A stretch of 20,056 bases of DNA from Conidiobolus incongruus B7586. Lineage: Eukaryota; Entomophthoromycota; Entomophthoromycetes; Entomophthorales; Conidiobolaceae. The notes beneath the pieces were generated by a model, which was given only the letters and a program-made list of their open reading frames with translations, had not been told where the DNA came from and did no database searches. Both the position numbers and the translations under genes were made by a program. The stretch's first letter is position 1. Each line of letters opens with the position of its first letter. Of this stretch, positions 10,587 through 19,997 are shown piece by piece. The stretch covers positions 1-20,056 of the forward strand of contig JNEM01012529.1 in assembly GCA_000697335.1 (NCBI GenBank), in the 5' to 3' direction.

Positions 10587-10631
10587 TAGAGTGGAGCGAT
10601 ATGAAAATGTAATAGTGACATTATTTTTACA

Positions 10632-11390
10632 ATGTTTGAACGTTATAACTTTGGTAACTATTTAATTTTATCGACTATAATAGCATTCGTCGTCGGATAC
10701 TCTATTAACCACTATGGTCCTGGTAACGACATCTATTATGGATTAGCTATCCTTGGTTTACAAGTGGCTGCAATTGGTGTATACAATCTATTTGTCGAGA
10801 ATGAAATCCACAAGACGTCCATTGAGTTGCAAACATTTGTCATTGCTCTACTAACAGGATATCACGTCTTTATGCAACTTTTAAATGTGATGAATATTGG
10901 CTTTTGGACCTATCTCAAATATGTACAGTTAGTCGACGCTGTGGGTTCAGTTTTACTAGTTCGCAGATTCCAAGATATATTTGTGAAAATTTTCCGTTTT
11001 GAGTTGGGCTTTTCTATAGGGATTGTCATCTTCCGAGGAATTCCATATGTTTATCGCTATACAGAATACATTTCTTTAGTTATCGGTATTGCTTTTATAT
11101 TCTTTAATTATCTCTCATTTAAACGGCTTTCCATTATTGTTTCTGTATTCGTTTACAGCAACATGATCAAGCATGGTTTAGATACTACAATTCGCCAATT
11201 TGTTCACTTTTATCACGGTCGCGAACCTGATTGGTATCACAATACTTTTGAAATTTTATGTCTGTTAATTTTTGTTACCGGTCTGTATCTCCAATTGAAG
11301 GCTGAACATTCCAATGATGGTTTCATCAGTAATCAACAATCTTCATACTCGACTTTCAGTAATACTAATGCACCCGAACAACAAGCATAA
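10632..11390 (+). CDS. Array membrane protein, copy 3 (unknown function)
   Basis: An intronless frame of 252 residues starting MFERYNF, with the same tttttacaATGTT start context as copy 1. It has 7 or 8 hydrophobic spans and the family landmarks FVENEIHK (54-61), IELQTFVIALLTGY (64-77), LLVRRFQDIFVKIFRF (108-123), GIAFIFFNYLSFKRLSI (152-168) and QLKAEH (221-226). The tail contains SYSTF and ends APEQQA. The N-terminal third is very close to copy 1 (both have HYGPG and DIYYGL), so these two probably separated most recently. Charged residues such as the KR in FKRLS sit between spans, consistent with cytosolic loops, though topology was not computed. Function unknown. Confidence 0.93.
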   Translation: MFERYNFGNYLILSTIIAFVVGYSINHYGPGNDIYYGLAILGLQVAAIGVYNLFVENEIHKTSIELQTFVIALLTGYHVFMQLLNVMNIGFWTYLKYVQLVDAVGSVLLVRRFQDIFVKIFRFELGFSIGIVIFRGIPYVYRYTEYISLVIGIAFIFFNYLSFKRLSIIVSVFVYSNMIKHGLDTTIRQFVHFYHGREPDWYHNTFEILCLLIFVTGLYLQLKAEHSNDGFISNQQSSYSTFSNTNAPEQQA

Positions 11391-11402
11391 AACTTATTTT
11401 TC

Positions 11403-11408
11403 AATAAA
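11403..11408 (+). terminator. AATAAA poly(A) signal, copy 3
   Basis: AATAAA begins 13 nt after the stop, in the same tttttcaataaa context as copy 2. Confidence 0.55.
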
Positions 11409-12076
11409 CTGATTTGAGTGTATATATATCTTAATAAATTATAGTTATTGCCATTCTCAACTTAATAATTTTTTTTGGAGATCAACTAGAAATATACCTT
11501 AATAATCCTATATTATATCAGTTACTTTGCAAGTTTGAAATCAATTGATTAATTTGATTCTCCAATAAAATAATAGTTAAAATTTTCCAATATTTTTAAA
11601 AATTAATAAATTTATCTAACTAGACAATCAATAAAACTTTAACAATATTTTCAAAAAATATACCAAAGAAGTATTTAGCGAGTTCTTATTATAGGTTAGT
11701 ACTCAAGTGAAAAAATTTGATTTGAATTTTGTTCAAAACTTATATAATTAATTTGAGTATCAAAAACAATGTATTAAATTTAGTTAAAGTCGATTATCCA
11801 TTTTATGGTAATTTGGCTGTACAATTTGAATTATTTCAAGTTTTAATAGTTTTTAATTGATCAATATTCATTATCATTTTAACATGCTTGTAACTATGAT
11901 GTTATTCTATTTGAATAACTGATAATTGAAAGATAATAAACATATATTCAAGTCATTTGTTGATAATATAGCTTCAAAGTTATATTTGAGTAGATTGAGT
12001 CTAATCAAAATTTTAGCATTATGATAATTGTTGGGCGGAAAAATAATTAAATGAATAAAAAACATCATATCTATGG
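11409..12076. other. AT-rich intergenic stretch
   Basis: No gene or repeat can be supported. Short frames on either strand look like chance. Confidence 0.55.
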
Positions 12077-12166
12077 AAAAAAGACGGACGTTGTTAACAA
12101 TCAGGTTCGAACTCACTTCCCATTACCGACCAACTATCTTAAGTAATCCTCTTGGACCACTATGTG
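12077..12166 (-). repeat. tRNA-like / SINE-like segment with Pol III boxes
   Basis: Read on the minus strand, TGGTCCAAGAGG (12159-12148) fits a tRNA A box and GAGTTCGAACC (12114-12104) fits a B box. Their starts are 45 nt apart, close to the spacing in a real tRNA. A T-arm-like stem (GTGAG/CTGAT, 4 of 5 pairs) is possible, and an oligo-T terminator follows at 12082-12077. The acceptor ends do not pair and no normal anticodon arm forms; instead ATTAC/GTAAT pair perfectly around a 16 nt loop. This suggests a tRNA-derived SINE head or a dead tRNA, not a working tRNA gene. The patch is richer in G+C than its surroundings. Confidence 0.42.
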
Positions 12167-14080
12167 ATATAAGCCAATCCTAAACCTTCTACATAAAAAT
12201 ATTATAAAAGAATTCCAAATCAATTTATCGACACTATGTTTCAACTATTTTGATCATAATCGAGAATATGGGACCGAGTTTTAAAAATTTATTAACACAG
12301 TATATAGTTGCTTTTTTTAAATTTTTCATTCATTTATTTTCATAATAGTTTGAATATATATTATAGGGAATATTCATACAATATATTATGGATTATTATT
12401 ATTACTATTTAAACTTAAATTATGAAAAAAATCTAATTTCAAATTAAAGTACTACCTTATTCATCCAATATAATGTGAAATATAAATTCATTTTAAAATC
12501 AATATTAATAATTTTTATTAATCTATATTAACTTTTAAAATACATTTAAAATTTTTATTATATAATTTATATTATGTTTATTATAAGTAAATCATTGTAG
12601 TATTAATTAATATAAAATTTATTCATTTAATTTTATATAATTTTAATATAAATGAAAATTAAATAAAAATATCAAATTTACAAAACAAATTATATATTAT
12701 TGAATTATTAATAGATTATATCTAATATCAATATATAACCATTATTAAATAAATTTAGCAATATTTATTATTAATTTTATATTGAAATGATAAATTTATA
12801 TAAAATTTTCATCATGGAAAAAAATTCAATCTATTAAGTATTTTGAGGTTTGCCGAGATCATTTGCTGAGAATTTTTGATAACATAGGAAAAATATATTT
12901 TTCAATATAATAATATACTTTTAATAATTTGATGATTATAATGATTTGAATTTAATGTCTAATTTAATGATTATGTTTAGTTTTGCTAATAAAAAATTTA
13001 AGATTATATATTTAATAGTTAATATATATCAAAAATTGTGTAGTTTGAAATTAAATAACCGACCCAAGTGATTGGTCATAAGTAGGTTAATAATCTTGAA
13101 ATTGGATAAACTATAATTTTAAAAAATCCTCCATAATAGCACCATTTTAGTTGATGATTAATATCTCTTGATATATACGATTTATTCCATATAAATTATT
13201 TGTCAAAATCGAAATATTTTAGGTTAATCTCTTTTTCACATTTCAAATATATTATTAATTTACTCTATTCAACTACTATTCACCCTTTATAATCACTCTA
13301 GAGTCAATCTATAAACTAAATTACTTTGGGGAATCGCAATAGTATAATCATTGACAATGTACTGTATTAGAAAGTTAATAAGTTCCTAATGATTTGATGA
13401 AGGATATATTCATTCAATTTCGAAACTAAATATTGAAAAAAAGTTAATAATTAAAAATTATCAGCCAAATACAATGAATACCCAATTCATGAAATTAATC
13501 ATTTTCACAGTTTGATAAATTTATAGTATTTACAAACTGATGTTATTCAATTTTGATATATATACCAGTAAATAATATTTAACTAATATATTTAATTCAT
13601 CCATAAAATTTCATCAATTCAAAAATTTTTGATAACCTCATTTTTGTTATTATTATTATTATAATTTCAAATATTTTGATTATAAAATAAAATAATAATA
13701 TGGGCTTTCAAAGTATTATATTATAACATAATTAAAGATATTCAAATATTACTGCATCAGATATACTAATTGAATGCGGTAATGACATATAGAATATATA
13801 CCTAAAATAATTTTTCAACCAATAAGAAAATGTTAATCATTTAATGCACTTGAATTTTCAATTCTAATTTTGACATACTGAGTTTTCCCATTAATTACAG
13901 CTTTGTTAATTGTATAAAATTTTTTCCCCACTTCTGACATTATTTTTTGACTCTAATATTCCACACAGACTATAGAGTGATTTCATCAAAACTTGTTTAG
14001 CCAAGACCTACATGATGTATATCAAGAAACTCATACACCTTAAATTACAATTTTGATATGGAAAAAATTGAAAATGCTCA
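12167..14080. other. Long AT-rich intergenic stretch
   Basis: No gene can be supported across about 1.9 kb. Minor points: a weak A-box-like match (TTGGTCATAAGTAGG) near 13075 with no B box, and ccaat at 13819-13823, about 320 nt upstream of the copy at 14140. No array relic was recognised here. Confidence 0.55.
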
Positions 14081-14090
14081 ATATATATAA
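14081..14090 (+). promoter_or_regulatory. TATA-like block of fourth array gene
   Basis: atatatataa lies 59 nt before the ATG at 14140, matching the 60-61 nt position of the TATA-like block in the other copies. The GGAGA element and a nearby ATTGG box are not visible, so regulation of this copy has probably diverged. Confidence 0.4.
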
Positions 14091-14139
14091 TGAGATTGAA
14101 TCTTGAAAAGTAAACAACAATCTTTAAATTGATTTAGCA

Positions 14140-14892
14140 ATGATTGAACCTTACAGCTTAGTCAGATACTTGATTATTTTAATAACTTTAGAATTCGTGA
14201 TCAAATTCAGTATCAATCCTCAAGGTCTTGATATTGATAATTATTTGGGATTACCTGTTGCGAGTATCCCCGAGATTATGGTAGGCATTTTCAGTATCTT
14301 TGTCGAAAATGAAATTATTAAGGGACCTATCGAGTTACAAGCGTTTATTATTGCAATGTTGTCAGGCTATTATACATTTTATCCTGTTGCTTTTTTGTTG
14401 AATATTCATTATATGGATTATCCAAAATATGTGGTGTTAGCCTTTGGTTTAATTTCTGCTTTACTTGTAAGTAAATTTCAAGAGGTTTTTGTCAAAATTT
14501 TCCGTTTTACCTTAGCCTTCTCCATCAGTTACATTACTTTGATGAGATTTCTATATTTGGAATCCTTTAAAGATCCCATTTCTTTGCTATTTGCTCTTAG
14601 TGCCACTTTCTTCCATTATTTCACTTTGGAAAAATTGACCATATTCGTATCGGTTTTCGTTTCCAGTGCTATGATTGTGAAAGGTTTGGATACTGTGATT
14701 TTATGCTTCACGTATTATCCCGGGTGGCTCAATGATCTTTTCTTGGTTCTGGGTCTTGTCATCTTTGCTATCGGTATTTTGATTCAACTGAAGCCAGATC
14801 ATCATATTGGCACTATCAGTGATTTCATAAGTGGACGCCAACGTTCATACTACACCTTTATTTCAAGTAACTCGGCCGAAGATCAGGTATAA
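14140..14892 (+). CDS. Array membrane protein, copy 4, divergent (unknown function)
   Basis: An intronless frame of 250 residues, the most divergent intact copy. It starts MIEPYSL in place of MFERYNF and lacks the HYGPG loop. It keeps FVENEIIK (54-61), IELQAFIIAMLSGY (64-77), LLVSKFQEVFVKIFRF (108-123), SVFVSSAMIVKGLDT (171-185) and a C-terminal LIQLK (214-218). The family KAEH becomes KPDHH, and the tail is extended by an ISDF segment before RSYYTF...AEDQV. Similar landmarks in the relic at 4748-5488 (LIQLK, ISD) group those two as a sub-branch. It is convergent with the NVJ2-like gene, with about 650 nt between their stops. The membrane location is clear from hydrophobicity; the function is not known. 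Confidence 0.92.
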   Translation: MIEPYSLVRYLIILITLEFVIKFSINPQGLDIDNYLGLPVASIPEIMVGIFSIFVENEIIKGPIELQAFIIAMLSGYYTFYPVAFLLNIHYMDYPKYVVLAFGLISALLVSKFQEVFVKIFRFTLAFSISYITLMRFLYLESFKDPISLLFALSATFFHYFTLEKLTIFVSVFVSSAMIVKGLDTVILCFTYYPGWLNDLFLVLGLVIFAIGILIQLKPDHHIGTISDFISGRQRSYYTFISSNSAEDQV

Positions 14893-14940
14893 AACCCTTT
14901 ATTTTCTTATTCAAAAAACCACAATTTATTTTCATTTTTA

Positions 14941-14946
14941 AATAAA
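14941..14946 (+). terminator. AATAAA poly(A) signal, copy 4
   Basis: AATAAA lies 49 nt after the stop. It is the nearest exact signal, at a greater distance than in copies 1 to 3. Confidence 0.35.
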
Positions 14947-15522
14947 CAATTCTTAAAATATTACATTTACATGACTATAAAAATTGAATGTAAACGATGA
15001 ATTTATTTCTAATTTGAATATATAATATTCATTAAATTTCATTGAAATTAATAACTCATGTTCTAAATACAAAGTCTGTATGAATAGTAGAAATAAAGTT
15101 AAAAAATGATATAGTTGTTTTCGTTACATAATAATAATAAAAGTTAATCAAATAATTCAATTTATGTCAATTGGAAATTTTGATCCAATTTAATAATTGT
15201 CATAATTACCATAGTAAAGTTTAACAATAAATGTTATGGATGTGATTTTGTATGGAAAATATATCGAATTCATATATATTAATATTCAAACCTTTCAATT
15301 TATATTAATTATTTATATAATACTTAAAATCTGATTATTTTTAAAATGGAGTAAATTAACCAAATAAAAAATTTTTTATTATATTTAAAATTCAAAATTT
15401 ACATTTAATATCAATTGATTAATATTCAAATTTTTTACAATTTAAATCTTTTTTTAACTATTATTTTAAAATTCAATCCTATTTCCTCCCCCCTCATCAA
15501 ATAAAATAATTTTTAAATAAAT
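14947..15522. other. AT-rich spacer between convergent genes
   Basis: No gene. A short C-rich tract (cctccccccctc) lies at about 15485-15496. Nothing else stands out. Confidence 0.6.
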
Positions 15523-15528
15523 TTTATT
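15523..15528 (-). terminator. AATAAA poly(A) signal of NVJ2-like gene
   Basis: On the minus strand AATAAA lies about 18 nt beyond the stop codon of the NVJ2-like frame, a plausible polyadenylation signal. Confidence 0.4.
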
Positions 15529-15545
15529 AATGAATAATTGACAAC

Positions 15546-18530
15546 TTAAATTTCTAAAATTTTGTCTTCACCTCCAAAATTTACAATTGACAATCTATTC
15601 AGCAAGGCTGGTAAAGGCTTTTCAAACTCATTCCTAGTCGGAGATACGGGTGCACTTTTGCTGACGACACGCTCTCGATCCTCCGGTTCAAAGGCTACTG
15701 AATTCCTAGTGATGGGTCTCCAACCACTTCGATTCCTCAGCATTGTCGGTAATTTTGAATCCTTTGGCGATGGCGAGTAGTTCGGATTTGAATGTAGAAG
15801 TGGTTGTGGTATTGTTTCAGGGGTGGCAATCCCACTTTCGAGTTGTGCCAGCCTCAGTAAGATTTTACTAGTTGCAATGGGACTACTGGTCTCGAGATCA
15901 TGCACGTCCGAAGCGTTGGGTGGCTGAAGATCAAAATGGACCAGAGTAGAAATGGGTTGAATTTGAGAGATAGGCATTACAGGTAAGATTAAACTGCTGA
16001 AGTCGGGACTCGTTTCCGTGAAAAAGTGAGAGCTTTCGTCCGAGAGTGTGAATTGAGTGTGCTTGAAGGATGTTGACATGGATGATGATCCCCTGTCAGG
16101 TAGGGTTTGGGAAATATTGTTGATTTGAGGGATAATATCTAGAGTTGACGATATTCGCTTCTTAATCACACTGACAATTCCTGATTTGGGCCTTGCTGGA
16201 GGAATACTTGGTGATCCGTTCGCCGATCTGTGATTGGATTTGGATGAGGTGGAATTCCTGCGATTGCGCTTCCCTTTCGCAAGAGTTTCCATCAATCTAG
16301 GTAAAGGATCAGTCCAGCTGGGTGGCGGATTGATCGTGGGCACCATCCACTCAGATGGGAAGAAAGTGATATCTTTCATATTTGGTAACAATATGTTCTC
16401 CTTACAATATCCTAATAATCGAATTATCAAGGATTTAGGAATTTCAATGAGACGTCCATTAATGACGATATGAGCCCAGACCTTATCTTCGGGTGGTAAA
16501 GTTGTTAGCCCTAGCCAAAAGCGATGCGTTGGCGGTGGGAAAATTTTAAGATGAGCAGTTGTAGTGAATGCTGGTTCTTCCTCAGTAATGGGATGGATAC
16601 CAAACCGAAATTCTAAATTAAAAGTCATCTGCATCCATTTGGGCCATTTGAAAGTCACATACAAATCTTCTTTCTTTTCTTCAATTACGACTTCCTCCCC
16701 ATCCGATGTGTTGCCAGTGTACTGCACATAGTTGGGCGAGGGTTCGGGATTGTGAAATAGTTTGATCTGGAATGAGAAAAACATCTCGGCAATGTAGGAC
16801 AGTGGTATTTCCAAAGCTAACTCTCCCATCCTGTCGAATTTGGTTAATTTGGGAAGGTCTGAAAAGATGGGGACTTGATCCCCTAAGTCAAAACCTACAA
16901 GATCGACACTAATGAAGAATGGCAACCACCTAGCGAGCAGTCGAAATAGGAACAGTTGCAGCGACATTAACAGATGTTCCGACTGAACCATGGACAGGAA
17001 AATCATACCGAGAACAGCGTTGAAAATCTCGATTCCGCTTTGAGTGTCTTCGCCCGATTTGGAATCCATATCGGCATCCAAAGTGGTATCGGAATCTCCC
17101 AAATTGATCATTAGACTATTATTCGATCCTGGATTTGAAACCTTTCTGGTTTTAAATACATTGTCCCTCAAAATTTGGTACTTGGTAGTCAACAATCTCC
17201 CTGCCGTAACCCTCACACCCGCCGGCAGCTGATTGGGATTATCGGGATCGAAAGGAAGTGGAGGAATATCTAAGGCATTGAGTAGCGAGGGATGACAGCA
17301 GAAGGTATGGCGACACTTTTGGATGAAGATATGATACCAGTCTTCCTTCTCGACCGACGTTTCTGCAAACACGTAGTAATTGGGATTCCAGTCATTTCGT
17401 CCCGAACTCGTATGGGAAGTTGGCGTTGGTGGGAGTGTCCCATCCTGAGATGCGTGACTCGCGAGTAGGAAAGGATACTGAGGGAAGAATAACTCATACT
17501 CTAGCAAATTGTAGGGATATATGGTGACATCATACTGAGACAAATCAATAATCATATTGAGTTCGGAACACGTCTCATCCTGATATAAATATAACTTGGT
17601 ATCCTTTATCAGTGAATAGTACCATCCATGCAAGAACTTTCTAGAGTCAATGCATTTCCTGTGATCGTTGGGTTTCCTACCACTAAATTTCGGTACATCT
17701 TGATCTTCCTTCATATTTCCATTTGTTAAGGGATATTGCGACGATGTGGAAGATGATAATTCGTCATTAGATAGTTCAGATATCGTACTTAATCGTTTAT
17801 TTTGTATAGATTGGCTATCTCTAAATCTGTCAGAGTCTTCAATATCCGATTGATATTTAAAATCCTCACTAATATTACTACTCCTGCCTCCTGCCAATTC
17901 CGGTAAAGTCTCGTCAATAAGTCTACTAACTCTGGGATTAACAGCTGATCCTAACCCACCACCATCATTAATACCAACTGCCACAGTTTCTTTACTGATA
18001 CTAACTTCCAAATTCTTCCTCGCACTTCCTCCATCACCTTCCGGCTGACTATTCTGCAAAAACGGAATTGACAATCCCTTCCACCCCTGAAAAACCATGT
18101 GGTGCGCCTTCTGAAATACCGTAATATCCTCACTGGGATTGGGTGTGGTCGTCACTCTCAACCAACCCTGTTGTAAACTCCTCGTATCCTGAATATGATC
18201 ACTTGGACTCACCGATATCCAAGACGATATCGAATGCGTATCGTCCGTATCTCCTTCAACTTCTAAACTATCAATTATTTCCGTAACTTCACTAGTGATA
18301 TTTTTCGTATTGTGAAATTCGTATTCTACAGGTTCTTCAATTAGGAGAGGTGGCGTTGGAGCAGGTTTTGGTTTTGGAGTGTAAATAGGTAAATTATACC
18401 AATATATTAGTAGGGAAAGTATTGTTATCATAGGTATTCCGGTTATAAGACCCCATATTGTACTGAAAATGTAAATATATATCATAATTTGGATAATTAA
18501 AAAATGTTGAATTTTTTTAAATTCTAACAA
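15546..18530 (-). CDS. NVJ2: Nvj2/TEX2-like SMP-domain lipid-transfer protein
   Basis: A frame of 994 residues. One hydrophobic anchor lies at about 24-46 (TIWGLITGIPMITILSLLIYW), followed by a proline-rich KPKPAPTPP stretch. A long Ser/Asp-rich region (about 75-290) precedes a PH-like domain at about 297-408 (GWYYSLIKDTKLYLYQDE to YYVFAETSVEKEDWYHIF). An SMP domain spans about 497-728, with FNAVLGMIFLSM, LVGFDLGDQVPIFSD and INGRLIEIPKSLIIRL as landmarks. A Ser/Pro-rich tail of about 260 residues follows. The order anchor-PH-SMP is that of yeast Nvj2 and animal TEX2, which sit in the ER and work at organelle contact sites; Nvj2 is linked to non-vesicular ceramide transport. At 994 residues it is longer than yeast Nvj2, mainly through the linker and tail. 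The first 20 residues are doubtful, because ttacattttcag just before TACAATATGG looks like a 3' splice site. Initiation at codon 16 (MIYIYIF) is another possibility. Confidence 0.87.
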   Translation of the reverse strand: MLEFKKIQHFLIIQIMIYIYIFSTIWGLITGIPMITILSLLIYWYNLPIYTPKPKPAPTPPLLIEEPVEYEFHNTKNITSEVTEIIDSLEVEGDTDDTHSISSWISVSPSDHIQDTRSLQQGWLRVTTTPNPSEDITVFQKAHHMVFQGWKGLSIPFLQNSQPEGDGGSARKNLEVSISKETVAVGINDGGGLGSAVNPRVSRLIDETLPELAGGRSSNISEDFKYQSDIEDSDRFRDSQSIQNKRLSTISELSNDELSSSTSSQYPLTNGNMKEDQDVPKFSGRKPNDHRKCIDSRKFLHGWYYSLIKDTKLYLYQDETCSELNMIIDLSQYDVTIYPYNLLEYELFFPQYPFLLASHASQDGTLPPTPTSHTSSGRNDWNPNYYVFAETSVEKEDWYHIFIQKCRHTFCCHPSLLNALDIPPLPFDPDNPNQLPAGVRVTAGRLLTTKYQILRDNVFKTRKVSNPGSNNSLMINLGDSDTTLDADMDSKSGEDTQSGIEIFNAVLGMIFLSMVQSEHLLMSLQLFLFRLLARWLPFFISVDLVGFDLGDQVPIFSDLPKLTKFDRMGELALEIPLSYIAEMFFSFQIKLFHNPEPSPNYVQYTGNTSDGEEVVIEEKKEDLYVTFKWPKWMQMTFNLEFRFGIHPITEEEPAFTTTAHLKIFPPPTHRFWLGLTTLPPEDKVWAHIVINGRLIEIPKSLIIRLLGYCKENILLPNMKDITFFPSEWMVPTINPPPSWTDPLPRLMETLAKGKRNRRNSTSSKSNHRSANGSPSIPPARPKSGIVSVIKKRISSTLDIIPQINNISQTLPDRGSSSMSTSFKHTQFTLSDESSHFFTETSPDFSSLILPVMPISQIQPISTLVHFDLQPPNASDVHDLETSSPIATSKILLRLAQLESGIATPETIPQPLLHSNPNYSPSPKDSKLPTMLRNRSGWRPITRNSVAFEPEDRERVVSKSAPVSPTRNEFEKPLPALLNRLSIVNFGGEDKILEI
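18463..18474 (-). other. Possible 3' splice site near the NVJ2-like 5' end
   Basis: On the minus strand the sequence reads ttacattttcag, a pyrimidine-rich tract ending in AG, at the boundary where A/T-rich noncoding-like sequence becomes clear coding sequence for the membrane anchor. If it is used, the frame upstream of 18462 is intron and a small first exon lies further right. No convincing donor or first exon was identified. Confidence 0.35.
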
Positions 18531-19154
18531 GAATAATAATACAATAAAAATAATAAAATTGATTTAAATTATTAATTAATATAAAGTAAAATTCTAATGA
18601 TTATAATACATTAAATATAGAATTATAAACACGAAATATTTTTTATGAATTAAACCCTTAATTTGAATCAAATTTCATTTTAAAAGTGGTCACAATTTAG
18701 CCCAATTTATATCATTATTGAATAAATTATGGGATTTTTTAATTAGTATAAAAATACGAAAAAAGTAATATAAATAAATTCATATTACATTTGAGAGCAA
18801 ATAAAAAATTTAAAGTCAAAATCCCTACAAAATCAAACAATTTTGTTTAAAATTTCATTGATTGATAATTATTTGATCTGATTATTTAAAACAATTCAAA
18901 ATATTTAATTTATAGTTAAATATAGAATTGAAAAATTAATTTAAAGTTTGGAAATTTTAATTTATATTCAGTCAATTACTAGAAAATTTATATTTGCAAA
19001 TCAACGTTTTTCAATTTGTTAAATAAGAGATAATAGAAATATATAGCGTAATATACCATATCGAGTATAATTCGGCTAATCTTCTGAATATATTCATAAT
19101 GAGAAAAAAATCTTAACAAAGATTTAGATATTTGGTGATTGGAAATGTATGAAT
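18531..19154. other. AT-rich stretch upstream of the NVJ2-like gene
   Basis: It probably contains the promoter of the minus-strand NVJ2-like gene and perhaps a short 5' exon, but no CCAAT, TATA or donor site can be singled out from the A/T background. Confidence 0.45.
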
Positions 19155-19620
19155 TATCCATATGAAAAATTAAACAAATATATAATTGTTCACTTGATAT
19201 AAATAATTCAAGTTTGTCGCAATGATTAGCTCCTTGATTGTCATCGAGGGCACTGACACAGCCATTGTGTGAACCAGATTGTGCAGTATGGTGCCTACAA
19301 ACTGAGGTAGGCTACTGATTATCAGTTCCCCAGCCATCTGACCATGATTACTTAAATGGGGCGTTAAGGTGGGCAGCTAAATCAGCAGCAATAGTATCAA
19401 TATCACAATCTGGCATGCTACAAAGGCAAAATCACAGAATATTAATAGGAATAATTGTAAAACTGATAATGGAGTATGTTTCAAGTGAAGCTATAGGTGG
19501 TTCCTTGAGTATACTCAGAAGCAGGTTTTGAGTTGGAAAATAAGTTTATTTGTAAAGTATTACCTCATAGTCATAGAAATGGGAAATCTTTTAATTTCAC
19601 ATTTTTTAAACATTTTATTA
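19155..19620 (-). pseudogene. Gene relic 2, related to relic at 7283-7789
   Basis: A sharp G+C-richer island. One minus-strand frame reads LHLKHTPLSVLQLF, then FAFVACQIVILILLLLI, a stop, then MAGELIISSLPQFVGTIL, HNLVHTMAVSVPSM and IKELIIATNL. The end (ELIIATNL) and the preceding helices align with PDLIIAANI and VTSNLLQIIMARM of relic 1, and at DNA level tttgtcgcaatgattag matches tttgctgcaattattag. Other frames also carry coding-like pieces, such as ILHYQFYNYSY, so the gene is broken by stops and shifts. The parent may be a fungal transcription factor or another helical protein. The identity is not established. Confidence 0.4.
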
Positions 19621-19971
19621 ATCTCATAAAAAAATTATTTTCAAAATAAATAAAATATCTATAGGTTTAACCTATATATATATCATATCTTTCATTAAAA
19701 AATCAACTTTTGGAAATTTATTGTTTAATTTAATTATACTTAAATTAGATAATATTTTTCAAAAGTCTATTAATTTATTATAATTAAAGTTTAACTTTAA
19801 ATAACTCAAAATTATTTAAGATTTATAAAAAATTTAATATAATTTTGTATCCAAAACTATCATATATTATTAGGTAAACTATTTTAAAACTAAAAGAATA
19901 ATTATTTAATGATTATTATAATTTGAAAAAATAATATTAAGTATTATTCTATTAATTATTAATAAAATAAT
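19621..19971. other. AT-rich stretch
   Basis: No feature can be supported. Confidence 0.6.
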
Positions 19972-19997
19972 TATATATATATATATATATATATATA
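19972..19997. repeat. (TA)13 microsatellite
   Basis: A 26 bp uninterrupted run of alternating T and A, the longest simple repeat noticed in the window. Confidence 0.9.

Noticed and set aside
11907-12116. 69-codon minus-strand open frame
   Set aside because: It has an A/T-rich chance composition, overlaps the tRNA-like segment at one end and has no family resemblance.
13060-13130. Second tRNA-like element (A-box-like TTGGTCATAAGTAGG)
   Set aside because: There is some resemblance to the segment near 12150, but no B box or terminator at the right spacing.
15562-18133. Short open frames on both strands inside the NVJ2-like gene
   Set aside because: They are shadows of the 994-codon frame, which has clear PH and SMP landmarks.
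19230-19280. Plus-strand mini-frame MISSLIVIEGTDTAIV
   Set aside because: It stops after 16 codons. The minus-strand frame over the same DNA is longer and matches relic 1.
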